Below the pieces are notes generated by a model, which searched no databases, was not told the DNA's origin, and was given only the letters and a program-made list of their open reading frames with translations. The position numbers and the translations under genes were made by a program. 64,000 nucleotides of DNA. It comes from Asticcacaulis currens. Its GTDB lineage: Bacteria; Pseudomonadota; Alphaproteobacteria; Caulobacterales; Caulobacteraceae. This document shows, one piece after another, positions 40,917-49,242 of this stretch. Numbering within the stretch: position 1 is the first letter of the stretch; each line of letters begins with the position of its first letter. The stretch lies in contig NZ_JAQQKW010000011.1 in NCBI RefSeq assembly GCF_028550395.1, forward strand, positions 1 through 64,000, written 5' to 3'.

Positions 40917-43217
40917 TCAGTTTCCGGCGAGTCGCTGCCCTTTCACATCGAAGGTCGCCTCCGGCAGCGTCACCTCGACCTTCGGGCCGAGAGCATCTGC
41001 CGCCGACCCAACCGCCACCGTGTAGGTACCGGCCCTGATCCGCCACAGGCGGCCCGCCGGATCGTAGGTGGCGAGGGTGCGCGGATCGACCGGCACGGTC
41101 ACGGTGCGGCTCTGCCCCGGTTTCAGCGCCACCTTGTCCCAGCCCGCCAGACGCTTGGGCGCTTCCCAGCCCGCCGCCTGCGGGGCCGCCACATAGATTT
41201 GCGGCACATCGGCAGCGGCCCGCTTGCCGGTATTGGCGACCGTGAGGCTGACCGACAGGGTACCGTCGCGCAGATCGGCCTTCAGGCCCTTATAGGCGAA
41301 TCGCGAATAGGTCAGGCCGTGGCCGAAGGCGAACAGGGGTTTGAGGTTTTGCCGGTCGAACCATTTATAACCCACAGCGGCCCCTTCGATCTCGTAATTG
41401 ATCTGGGTCACGGGCTTGTCCGGCTGGCCCAGCCCGTCGAGCACCGGTCGCGGCAACTGATCCAGCGACACCGGGAAGGTGAGAGGCAGGCGGCCCGACG
41501 GCGACACCGCCCCGGTCAGGACGCGGGCAATGGCCGTCCCGCCCTGCGTTCCCGGATACCAGGCCTCCAGCACGGCGCGTGTCTTCGACAGCCACGGCAT
41601 CAGCACCGGTCCGCCAGTTTGCAGCACGACGATGGTGTTGGGATTGGCCGCAGCCGCGGCCTCGATCAGGGCGTCGCCGTTCTGATCGAGTTTCAGTGCC
41701 GCGTCTATCGCCTCGGCGGTCCATTGGGTGCCGAAAACGATGACCACATCGGCGCTGCGGGCCAGTTCGGCAGCCGCCTTGAGGTCCTTGCCGTCGTCAT
41801 AGACCACCTCGGCCCTGGTGAGACGCTTGAGCGCGGCCACCGGCGCATCCGGATAATAGGTCACCGGGCCGGGGAAGAATTTGGGCCCCAGGTTGAGATC
41901 GGCCACCGGATTGCCGCCGTGGCCATAGACCTGAGACGAACCGCCGCCCGACAGCACGCCACGATCCGCATAGCCACCCAGCACGACGATCTTTCTGGCA
42001 CTGGCAGCCAGCGGCAGGACGCCCTCGTTTTTCAGCAGCACCATGCCCGCTTCGGCGTCGGCCTGCGACACCTTGCCGTGCGCGGCAAAGTCGATCTCGG
42101 CCTCCTTCACCTCGACGGCCTTGTCGAAGGCCCCGGTCGAGAACAGGGCCCACAGGACACGCCGCGCCATGTCATCGAGGCGCGCCTCCGGCACCTGACC
42201 GCTGTTGACCGCATCGGCCAGCGCGCCCGCGAAATAGGGGGCCTTGTCGAACGGATAGCCCGATTGCTGATCGAGGCCGGCATTGGCAGCGGGAATGGTC
42301 GAATGGGTCGCGCCCCAGTCCGACATGACGAAGCCGCTGAAGCCCCAGTCCTTTTTCAGCACCGTATTGAGCAGGTAATCGTTCTCGCAGGCATAGACGC
42401 CATTGACGCGGTTATAGGCGCACATCACGGCCCCCGGCTTGCCGACTTCCAGCGCGTACTGAAAGGCCAGCAGGTCGGATTCGCGCCCCGCCTTGTCCGA
42501 AATATTGGCCGAGGCCGAGTTGCGGTGCGTTTCCTGATCGTTGAAGGCAAAGTGTTTGAGCGTCGAAATGATCTGGTTCGACTGGATGCCGCGAATCTGC
42601 TCACCCACCATGACCCCGGCCAGCAGCGGGTCTTCGCCGCCATACTCGAAATTGCGGCCATTGCGCGGTTCGCGGGCCAGATTGACGCTGCCCGCCAGTA
42701 ACACATTGAAGCCCGACAGGCGCGCTTCGCGGCCGATCATCGCCCCGCCGGCAAAGGCCATCTGACGGTCCCAGGTGGCGGCGGTGGCCAACCCCGACGG
42801 CAGGGCGGTACGCAGGCGCGGCGCCGGCCCGGCCTGAGAGGCGACACCGATACCGGCATCGGCCTGCCACTGGTTCGGGATGCCCAGACGCGGCACACCG
42901 AAGACGAAACCGGCCGATTGCGGACGGGCCTCCGCCGGCATCTTCCACCCCAGACCCGGAATATCGCCGCGCAGGTTCATCCATTCGGCATTGGTGCCGA
43001 AATGCCCCATCAGCAGGGCCAGTTTCTCGGTCTGCGTCATCTCCTTCAGCAGGAGCTCGGCGCGCGTATGGGCATCGAGCGCCGTGTTTGTCCACGGCGT
43101 TGCCTTGGGCGGCGGCGGGGGCGGCGGCGGGCCGAACTGCGCCAGAGCGGGAGCCGCGGACACAAGCATGGCGCCAAGGGCGACCGTGGCAATGAGAGAG
43201 CGCTTCACGAACGTCAT
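40917..43217 (-). CDS. Secreted GH3 beta-glycosidase (BglX-like)
   Basis: A 766-residue exocellular or periplasmic beta-glucosidase/xylosidase. Signal peptide about 1-26 (ends ALAQ), then an octaproline tract at about 30-37, GH3 N-terminal barrel with nucleophile Asp in FVMSDWGATHS near 290, GH3 C-terminal sandwich, and a fibronectin-III-like domain at the end (KPGQSRTVTVPVDPRTLATYD). The N-terminal domain contains KHFAFNDQETHRNSASAN. It is 81 bases downstream of the carboxylesterase gene and likely co-transcribed. A second GH3 (45867) is of similar build but transcribed oppositely; the two probably have different linkages or substrates. Confidence 0.9.
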   Translation of the reverse strand: MTFVKRSLIATVALGAMLVSAAPALAQFGPPPPPPPPKATPWTNTALDAHTRAELLLKEMTQTEKLALLMGHFGTNAEWMNLRGDIPGLGWKMPAEARPQSAGFVFGVPRLGIPNQWQADAGIGVASQAGPAPRLRTALPSGLATAATWDRQMAFAGGAMIGREARLSGFNVLLAGSVNLAREPRNGRNFEYGGEDPLLAGVMVGEQIRGIQSNQIISTLKHFAFNDQETHRNSASANISDKAGRESDLLAFQYALEVGKPGAVMCAYNRVNGVYACENDYLLNTVLKKDWGFSGFVMSDWGATHSTIPAANAGLDQQSGYPFDKAPYFAGALADAVNSGQVPEARLDDMARRVLWALFSTGAFDKAVEVKEAEIDFAAHGKVSQADAEAGMVLLKNEGVLPLAASARKIVVLGGYADRGVLSGGGSSQVYGHGGNPVADLNLGPKFFPGPVTYYPDAPVAALKRLTRAEVVYDDGKDLKAAAELARSADVVIVFGTQWTAEAIDAALKLDQNGDALIEAAAAANPNTIVVLQTGGPVLMPWLSKTRAVLEAWYPGTQGGTAIARVLTGAVSPSGRLPLTFPVSLDQLPRPVLDGLGQPDKPVTQINYEIEGAAVGYKWFDRQNLKPLFAFGHGLTYSRFAYKGLKADLRDGTLSVSLTVANTGKRAAADVPQIYVAAPQAAGWEAPKRLAGWDKVALKPGQSRTVTVPVDPRTLATYDPAGRLWRIRAGTYTVAVGSAADALGPKVEVTLPEATFDVKGQRLAGN

Positions 43218-43298
43218 CCTGAATTCCCTGTCGATAGGATTATGAGGTCTGGCGAGCCCCCGCTGCCGGGCGCGCGCCAGACGGTCTTTTTTTTGGGC

Positions 43299-45164
43299 TT
43301 ATTTTTTGGCCGGAAGGGCCGCCAGATCACCGTCGATCTTCGCCAGAAGGGCGTCGGTCAGGCTGGGGATATAGGCCTGAAGCGCCAGCAGGGTCAGGCC
43401 CCGCGCCATACCGATCTGCGGGCTGTTCACCACGTCGGGAATATGTTTGCTCAGCACGGCCTTGGCCGCGGCATCGTCGAGCATATCCCCCAGCGGCGAC
43501 ACCTTGCTGCCGAAATGGCCATCGGCGGTACGCGTCGGCGGCGGCGGCGCGGGCGGCAGGGACGCCGCCGCGGCCGTGACCTCCATGCGCGCCTTCCACG
43601 GATCGACCTGACTGACCGGCACGCCTTCGGCGGTGAACAGCATCAGCTCGTCCTTCGCCGCGTCATAGGCCGGCCAGTGGGGCAGGCCCGGGCCGTTGGG
43701 ATTGCCCGTCTTGGCGAAATTGGCCCAGTAGCTGTTGGTCTGATCGGCGATCTTCGCGTCAGCCGCCGTCAGCTTGTCACCGTACTTGGCCTTGACCGTG
43801 TTCATGACATAGGGGATTTCGGTGGCGTGCGGCGTGCCCGTCTTCCATTCCGCCTTCATCGATTCCGCCACGTAGCCGAAGCGGAACTCATAGGCCGGAA
43901 GGCCCTGCGCCGCCAGCGTGGCCGCCACGAAGCGCGACGGCTCGACCATGGTTTTGTCCATGGCGATTTCGGTATTGACCTGCTGCAAGGACTTGCTGCC
44001 GTCCGGATCGTAGGCGGCGCGCGCCTTGTCGGCCAGCGGACCGAAGGCGGCAAACGCTGCGTCCTTGCTGGGCGCAAAGCCAAAGCCGATATCGGCGGTG
44101 ACCGCCCCGATCATGAAGGGCACCTTGGCCTGACGCCCGGCCTCATAGACGGCCTGCGGCGAGTCGCTGACGATAACGCCATCGACCATCGGGCCGCCAT
44201 AGGTCTGCGTGGCCTGACTCATGGTCATCATGCCCAGGCCGTCATTGACATCTTCCGCCGTCAGGCTGCGCAGCGCCGCCAGCGCCTCCGGCCCTGTGCC
44301 CTGAATGCCCTTGCGCCGCGCGAAATTGACGCCGAGCGTTTCCGCCGACGGCAGGCCGGGCTTGTCTTCGGACAGGGTGCGGTTGCCCATCAAATTGCCG
44401 CGCCCGCCGCCCGACTGCACGATGGCGCGGGCGAACAGGCCCTGCGACTGGGTCGAGGTCATCAGGGTGTGCACCGAACCGCCCCCGGCGGACTCACCGA
44501 AGATGGTGACATTGTCCGGGTCCCCGCCAAAGGCCGCGATATTGGCCTTGACCCATTTCAGCGCGGCGATCTGGTCCATATAGCCGTAATTGCCGAGCAG
44601 GCCGTTATCCTTATTGTCCTTGGTCAGTTGCGGGAAGCCGAAGAAGCCGAAGCGCCCCAGACGGTAGTTGGCGCTGACCATGATGACGCCCTTGCGGGCG
44701 AAGGACGAGCCGTCATAGACCGAAGGCGACGAACCGCCATTGACGAAACCGCCGCCATAGATCCAGAAGATGACAGGCAGTTTGGCGCTCTTGGTGGCCC
44801 CGGCCGGACGCCACACATTGACGTACAGACAGTCTTCGGCCGGTTTCGCCCCCAAGGGGGCGGCATCCCCGCCGAACGGCGTCTGCATACAGTCATTGCC
44901 GAAGGTGTCGGCCAGCTTGACCCCCGACCATTTGGGGGCGGGCTGCGGCGCACGCCAGCGCAGTTCGCCCAGCGGCGGGGCGGCAAAGCGGATGCCCTTA
45001 AACGATTCCACCCCGTCGGCGGTGACCCCTTTCACCGCACCATACACCGTTTCGACCGGCGCCTGTGCGGCCGCCAGAACCGGCAGGGCGGACATTGTCA
45101 CCGCGCTACCGGCAACCATCGCCAGCGCCATACGGCTGGCGGACATAAGCGACACTTTAGCCAT
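43299..45164 (-). CDS. Type-B carboxylesterase with extra C-terminal domain
   Basis: A 621-residue exported esterase. Signal peptide about 1-36, type-B core with nucleophile Ser225 in FGESAGGGSVH, oxyanion WIYGGGFVNG, and catalytic His in PHATEIPYV near 430-440. After the core comes a proline-rich linker (PPAPPPP) and about 70 residues (SPLGDMLDDAAAKAVLSKHI, then PQIGMARGLTLLAL and LTDALLAKIDGDLA) that are not part of ordinary carboxylesterases. I recall similar tails on other secreted Caulobacter/Sphingomonas hydrolases, with no known role. SD GAGG eight bases before ATG 45164. Likely removes acyl or feruloyl groups from plant glycans before the GH3 acts. Confidence 0.88.
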   Translation of the reverse strand: MAKVSLMSASRMALAMVAGSAVTMSALPVLAAAQAPVETVYGAVKGVTADGVESFKGIRFAAPPLGELRWRAPQPAPKWSGVKLADTFGNDCMQTPFGGDAAPLGAKPAEDCLYVNVWRPAGATKSAKLPVIFWIYGGGFVNGGSSPSVYDGSSFARKGVIMVSANYRLGRFGFFGFPQLTKDNKDNGLLGNYGYMDQIAALKWVKANIAAFGGDPDNVTIFGESAGGGSVHTLMTSTQSQGLFARAIVQSGGGRGNLMGNRTLSEDKPGLPSAETLGVNFARRKGIQGTGPEALAALRSLTAEDVNDGLGMMTMSQATQTYGGPMVDGVIVSDSPQAVYEAGRQAKVPFMIGAVTADIGFGFAPSKDAAFAAFGPLADKARAAYDPDGSKSLQQVNTEIAMDKTMVEPSRFVAATLAAQGLPAYEFRFGYVAESMKAEWKTGTPHATEIPYVMNTVKAKYGDKLTAADAKIADQTNSYWANFAKTGNPNGPGLPHWPAYDAAKDELMLFTAEGVPVSQVDPWKARMEVTAAAASLPPAPPPPTRTADGHFGSKVSPLGDMLDDAAAKAVLSKHIPDVVNSPQIGMARGLTLLALQAYIPSLTDALLAKIDGDLAALPAKK

Positions 45165-45349
45165 GTTGTTTCCTCGCCTGTGACCCCTGTGGGGTCTTGT
45201 TTTTATAGGGTCATCACTGTGGACGCCGTGGCGGCCCGAGCCCAGGTCATCTTCCCGCCCGACAGAGGTGACCGCCCCGAAGGCCCTGCCCCTGCGGCTG
45301 AAGCCATCCCCGCTCAACCGTTTCCACGTCCCCACAGCCTGACGAATTA

Positions 45350-45363
45350 GGATAACGTTGTCA
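45350..45363. promoter_or_regulatory. LacI-type operator, carboxylesterase-proximal
   Basis: GATAACGTTGTC at 45351-45362 is a 12-base dyad centred on CG with one mismatched pair, the usual form of a LacI-family operator. It lies about 190 bases before the carboxylesterase start and matches the perfect site at 45700. Confidence 0.6.
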
Positions 45364-45699
45364 ATACGCAGACCATCGACCCTTCGCCCGAACTGAGAGA
45401 CCATTGAAAGGACGGAGACTTTTGCCCCACAAGGGCGCCGCGCCAAAGACTGACCCGTGCCGCCGACCGTCACCGCCGCCCCGGAAAGACCAAAGAATTC
45501 TTAAAAATAAAGTGTTTTAATAAGGTGCTCAGCGATTTTAAGCGCGGGACGCGCACCGGTGACCCGCCCCCTTCGGGCAAGGCTTTTATACGTAAATTAC
45601 ACCTCTCCCCCGTGAAAGCCAGACCCTCGCATCGGTGCCTCGCCTGGGGTCAGGGGAGGCAAAAACCCTTGACGAAGCGCAAAAACCGCGACTATTTGA

Positions 45700-45711
45700 G
45701 ACAACGTTGTC
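45700..45711. promoter_or_regulatory. LacI-type operator, perfect palindrome, GH3-proximal
   Basis: GACAACGTTGTC is a perfect 12-base palindrome 156 bases before the GH3 start at 45867. The LacI-family gene at 48220, just after that GH3 gene, is the natural candidate regulator. Confidence 0.65.
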
Positions 45712-45866
45712 CCAAAATATGGCCGTAAACGCCGCTTTTCTGCCCGGCAACGTCCCGGAGCTCGCGCCAGACCGATCGGTGTCCCGCGTGGCTTTCGGCC
45801 CACATAAAAGCAATGGCCTGACGTGCGACCCTCTCGCCGGACGGGCTTACACAACAGGGATCTATC

Positions 45867-48101
45867 ATGACACAGACGACCGCTTTACGCGCCAGAACCC
45901 TGCGGGCCGCTTCGGCCACCGCCCTGCTTCTGGCCCTCTGCGTGGGGGCGACCCACGCTCAAAACACGCCTCAGGCCCCTGGGCCAAAGCCGTGGCAGGA
46001 CCGCACCCTCAGCCCCGATCAGCGCGCCAACCTGCTGGACAAGGAACTGACTCTGGATGAGCGCCTCGGCCTGCTGCACGGCCCGATGGCCATCCCCTTC
46101 TTCCCCGGCATGAAGCTACCCGAAGGGGCCATCGGCTCGGCGGGCTATATCGCCGGTGTGCCGCGCCTCGGCATTCCGGCGCAGCAGGAAAGCGACGCGT
46201 CTCTGGGCGTCACCAATCCCGGCAATGTGCGCCCCGGCGACACGGCCACCGCCCTGCCCTCCAGCCTGCTGCTGGCGGCCACCTTCAATACCGACCTGGC
46301 CTATAAGGGCGGCGTCGTGGTGGGTCAGGAAGCGCGCTCGCGCGGCATCAATGTGCAACTGGCCGGCGGGGTCAATCTGGCGCGGGATCCGCGCGGCGGG
46401 CGCAATTTCGAATATGCGGGCGAAGACCCGCTGTTGGCCGGGCACATCGCCGGGGCGGCCATCAAGGGCATCCAGAGCCAGAACCTGATCGCCACCATGA
46501 AACATTTTGCCGTCAATGATCAGGAGACGGGCCGCAACTTCGCCAACAGCGTCATTTCCGAAGCCGCTATGCGCGAATCCGACCTTCTGGCCTTTCAGAT
46601 CGCGCATGAGGTGGGTCAGCCGGGCTCGGTCATGTGCGCCTATAATCTGGTCAACGGGGCCTATGCCTGCGGCAACGACTTCCTGCTCAACAAGGTTCTG
46701 AAGACCGACTGGGGCTTCAAGGGCTATGTCATGTCGGACTGGGGGGCGGTCAAGGCGACGGATTTCGCGCTCAAAGGTCTCGATCAGCAGTCGGGCGAAC
46801 AGCTCGACAAGCAGGTGTGGTTCGGTGATCCGCTGAAGGCCGCCGTGCAGACCGGGGCCGTGCCCGCCAGCCGCGTCTCCGACATGAGCCGCCGCATCCT
46901 GCGCTCGATGTTCGCCGCCGGTCTGTTCGACGCGCCGCCCGCAGTCAACGTCGATCGCGCCGCCAATGCCGAGGTGTCGCGTCAGACGGCCGCCGAAGGC
47001 ATCGTCCTGCTCAAAAACGAGGGCAACCTCCTGCCTCTGGCCGCCAGCGCCAAAACCATTCTGGTGGTCGGCGGCCACGCCGATGCGGGCGTCCTGTCCG
47101 GCGGCGGCTCGTCTCAGGTCACCGCCGACGCGGCACAGATCGCCCTGCCCGTCGGTGGCGAAGGCATGATGGCGGCCTTTAACCGCATGAACTTCCACCC
47201 CTCTTCGCCGCTGAAAGCGCTCAAGGAGCGTCTGCCGCAGACGACCGTCCGCTTCGACACGGGCCGCTATGCCGCCGAAGCGGCGCGCAAGGCCAAAGAG
47301 GCCGATCTTGTGATCGTCTTCGCTAATCAGTGGATGGCCGAAGGCGACGACGCCCCGGACCTCAGCCTGCCGAACGGTCAGGACGCCCTGATCGCGGCTC
47401 TGGCCGAAGCCAATCCGAAGACGGTCGTGGTGCTGCAAACCGGCGGGGCCGTGGCCATGCCGTGGCTGAAGCAGACCCCGGCGGTGGTCGAAGCGTGGTA
47501 TTCGGGCGACCGCGGCGGCGAAGCCATTGCCGATGTGCTGACCGGTAAGGTCAATCCGTCGGGCCACCTGCCCGTGACCTTCCCCACGGCCATCACCCAG
47601 TATCCGCGCGCCGAGCTGCCGGGTCTGGGCCTGCCGGACGGTCAGGTCTTCGACGTGCGCTATGACGAAGGGTCCGATGTCGGCTATCGCCGCTTTGCCG
47701 CACTGGGGCAAAAGGCGCTGTTCCCCTTCGGCCATGGCCTGTCCTACACCACATTCGCCTACAGCGATGTCAAGGTGACGGGCGGCGACACCCTGAGCGT
47801 CAGTTTCAAGGTCACCAATACGGGCAGCGTGCGCGGCAAGGACGCGCCGCAGGTCTATCTCAACCGTAGGCCGGACGGCCCGGCCAAGCGTCTGATCGCC
47901 TTCTCCAAGGTCGATCTAGCCCCCGGTCAGAGCACCACCGTCACCCTCTCCGCCGATATGCGCCTGCTGTCGCGTTTTGATGCGAAGGCGCAGAAGTGGG
48001 TACAGCCCGCCGGTCGCTATGAGATCACCGTGGCCCAGGACGCCGAGGATACCGGCCTGACCGCCAGCGCGCAGATGAAGGCCGCCACCCGCAAACCTTA
48101 A
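45867..48101 (+). CDS. Secreted GH3 beta-glycosidase
   Basis: A 744-residue exported glycosidase. Signal peptide about 1-31 (ends THAQ), GH3 barrel with KHFAVNDQETGRNFANS and nucleophile Asp in YVMSDWGAVKATD near 290, GH3 C-terminal domain, and a fibronectin-III-like end (APGQSTTVTLSADMRLLSRFD). SD ACAGGGA precedes the ATG. The inserted loop SSQVTADAAQIALPVGG distinguishes it from the GH3 at 40917. Its promoter region carries a perfect LacI-type operator, and the LacI gene follows 118 bases downstream, so induction by the enzyme's product or substrate is likely. Confidence 0.9.
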   Translation: MTQTTALRARTLRAASATALLLALCVGATHAQNTPQAPGPKPWQDRTLSPDQRANLLDKELTLDERLGLLHGPMAIPFFPGMKLPEGAIGSAGYIAGVPRLGIPAQQESDASLGVTNPGNVRPGDTATALPSSLLLAATFNTDLAYKGGVVVGQEARSRGINVQLAGGVNLARDPRGGRNFEYAGEDPLLAGHIAGAAIKGIQSQNLIATMKHFAVNDQETGRNFANSVISEAAMRESDLLAFQIAHEVGQPGSVMCAYNLVNGAYACGNDFLLNKVLKTDWGFKGYVMSDWGAVKATDFALKGLDQQSGEQLDKQVWFGDPLKAAVQTGAVPASRVSDMSRRILRSMFAAGLFDAPPAVNVDRAANAEVSRQTAAEGIVLLKNEGNLLPLAASAKTILVVGGHADAGVLSGGGSSQVTADAAQIALPVGGEGMMAAFNRMNFHPSSPLKALKERLPQTTVRFDTGRYAAEAARKAKEADLVIVFANQWMAEGDDAPDLSLPNGQDALIAALAEANPKTVVVLQTGGAVAMPWLKQTPAVVEAWYSGDRGGEAIADVLTGKVNPSGHLPVTFPTAITQYPRAELPGLGLPDGQVFDVRYDEGSDVGYRRFAALGQKALFPFGHGLSYTTFAYSDVKVTGGDTLSVSFKVTNTGSVRGKDAPQVYLNRRPDGPAKRLIAFSKVDLAPGQSTTVTLSADMRLLSRFDAKAQKWVQPAGRYEITVAQDAEDTGLTASAQMKAATRKP

Positions 48102-48117
48102 AAGAGCAGAACCCGCA

Positions 48118-48147
48118 GCGGATGTCGGGCCAGGGTCTGACATCCGC
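48118..48147 (+). terminator. Hairpin after GH3 gene
   Basis: Perfect 9-base arms GCGGATGTC (48118-48126) and GACATCCGC (48139-48147), loop 12 bases, no long T-run after it. Possibly a weak terminator, allowing read-through into the LacI gene. Confidence 0.5.
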
Positions 48148-48219
48148 TCCGGGCATAAAAGGCGTTTACTTCGTCTGAGAACAGAGGAAAAATATATCTC
48201 CTCCACCCTGCGCGGCCTC

Positions 48220-49242
48220 ATGAGAAAACTGACCATTATTGATATTGCGCGGGAGGCGCAGGTCTCCATCAAAACGGTCTCGCGCGTGCTCAATCATGAA
48301 ACCGGCGTCGGGGCCGCCACGCGCGCCCGCGTGCAGGCGATTGTCGATGCGCACAATTTCAAGCCCAATGCCGCCGCGCGGTCTCTGCCCGGCTCGCGCA
48401 GCTATCTGGTCGGGCTGCTCGTCTTCAGTGACGAAATCCACTACTACTACAGCGCCTTGCAAACGGGGGTGCTGCGCGCCGCGCGCCGTCACGGCTATCA
48501 CATGATCATGGAGTCGTGCCGGGATATGGAGACGGAGGACCGGCAGAGCGTGCTGCGCCGGCTCGGCTCGTCGCGCTTCGATGCCCTCGTCGTGCCGCCC
48601 CCCATGTGCGACAGCCCCTTCATTCTCGATATTATCGAGGAACTGGGCATCCCCTATGTGCGCATCGCCCCGCGCGTCGCGCTGGAACGCTCCTCCTTCA
48701 TCTACATGAACGACACGGAGGCCGCCGAACAGGTCATGGCCCACCTGTGGGAACTGGGCCACCGGCAGATCATGTATGTCGGCTTTCAGGAAACGGGGGC
48801 CAGTATCGACCGCTATGACGGTTATACGCGCTTCTTCCGAGAAAAGGGCTGTGTGCCGCCCTATCCGCTGATCACGGTCAGCAATGCCACGGCCAAAGGC
48901 GCCATCGAAACCGGCGAAACCCTGCTCAGGCAGGCCGACCGCCCGACGGCCATCTTTGCGGGCAGCGATCTGGTCGCCTTCGGTCTGATGACCGCCGCCG
49001 CGAAATTCGGCCTGTCCATTCCGGCCGACCTGTCGATAGTGGGCTTCGACGACAGCCCAGGTGCCGAAAGCGTCTGGCCGCCCCTGACGACCATCCGTCA
49101 GCCGATAACCGATATGGGCGAACGCGCGGTCGATATTCTGGTCAAGGGGCTGGGCGGTGATCTGGCCGTGCGGACCAAGGAAGCGCACCGGCTGGAGTTC
49201 AGCCTGATCGTGCGCGGCACCACCGCCCCACCCGCTCACTGA
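48220..49242 (+). CDS. LacI-family transcriptional regulator
   Basis: A 340-residue repressor: N-terminal helix-turn-helix TIIDIAREAQVSIKTVSRVL (residues 4-23), hinge with AARSLPG, and a periplasmic-binding-like effector domain (about 62-335) for a sugar ligand. No good Shine-Dalgarno is visible before ATG 48220. Its stop overlaps the convergent GH2 stop by seven bases. Palindromic GACAACGTTGTC sites between the two glycosidase units to the left fit its family, making it the likely local regulator. Confidence 0.92.
   Translation: MRKLTIIDIAREAQVSIKTVSRVLNHETGVGAATRARVQAIVDAHNFKPNAAARSLPGSRSYLVGLLVFSDEIHYYYSALQTGVLRAARRHGYHMIMESCRDMETEDRQSVLRRLGSSRFDALVVPPPMCDSPFILDIIEELGIPYVRIAPRVALERSSFIYMNDTEAAEQVMAHLWELGHRQIMYVGFQETGASIDRYDGYTRFFREKGCVPPYPLITVSNATAKGAIETGETLLRQADRPTAIFAGSDLVAFGLMTAAAKFGLSIPADLSIVGFDDSPGAESVWPPLTTIRQPITDMGERAVDILVKGLGGDLAVRTKEAHRLEFSLIVRGTTAPPAH

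Larger units (their letters stand above)
45165..45866. promoter_or_regulatory. 702-base divergent regulatory region
   Basis: No credible gene is seen on either strand; the short frames here lack Shine-Dalgarno sequences and family similarity. The region holds the two LacI-type operators (45351 and 45700) and must contain promoters for the carboxylesterase-GH3 unit (left) and the GH3 gene (right). An AT-rich patch, CTTAAAAATAAAGTGTTTTAATAAGG, is split here into CTTAAAAATAAAG and TGTTTTAATAAGG at about 45500-45526, a candidate promoter core. Confidence 0.5.

Noticed and set aside
43247-43294. Terminator-like hairpin with T-run on the plus strand (GTCTGGCG/CGCCAGAC)
   Set aside because: No plus-strand gene precedes it and the flanking genes are on the minus strand; kept only as an oddity.
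42918-45350. 810-codon open frame on the plus strand
   Set aside because: Antisense to the GH3 and carboxylesterase genes; its sequence is low-complexity (Arg/Gly/His rich) with no domain.
45525-45854. Short open frames in the 702-base gap
   Set aside because: No Shine-Dalgarno, no domain, and they overlap operator sites on both strands.
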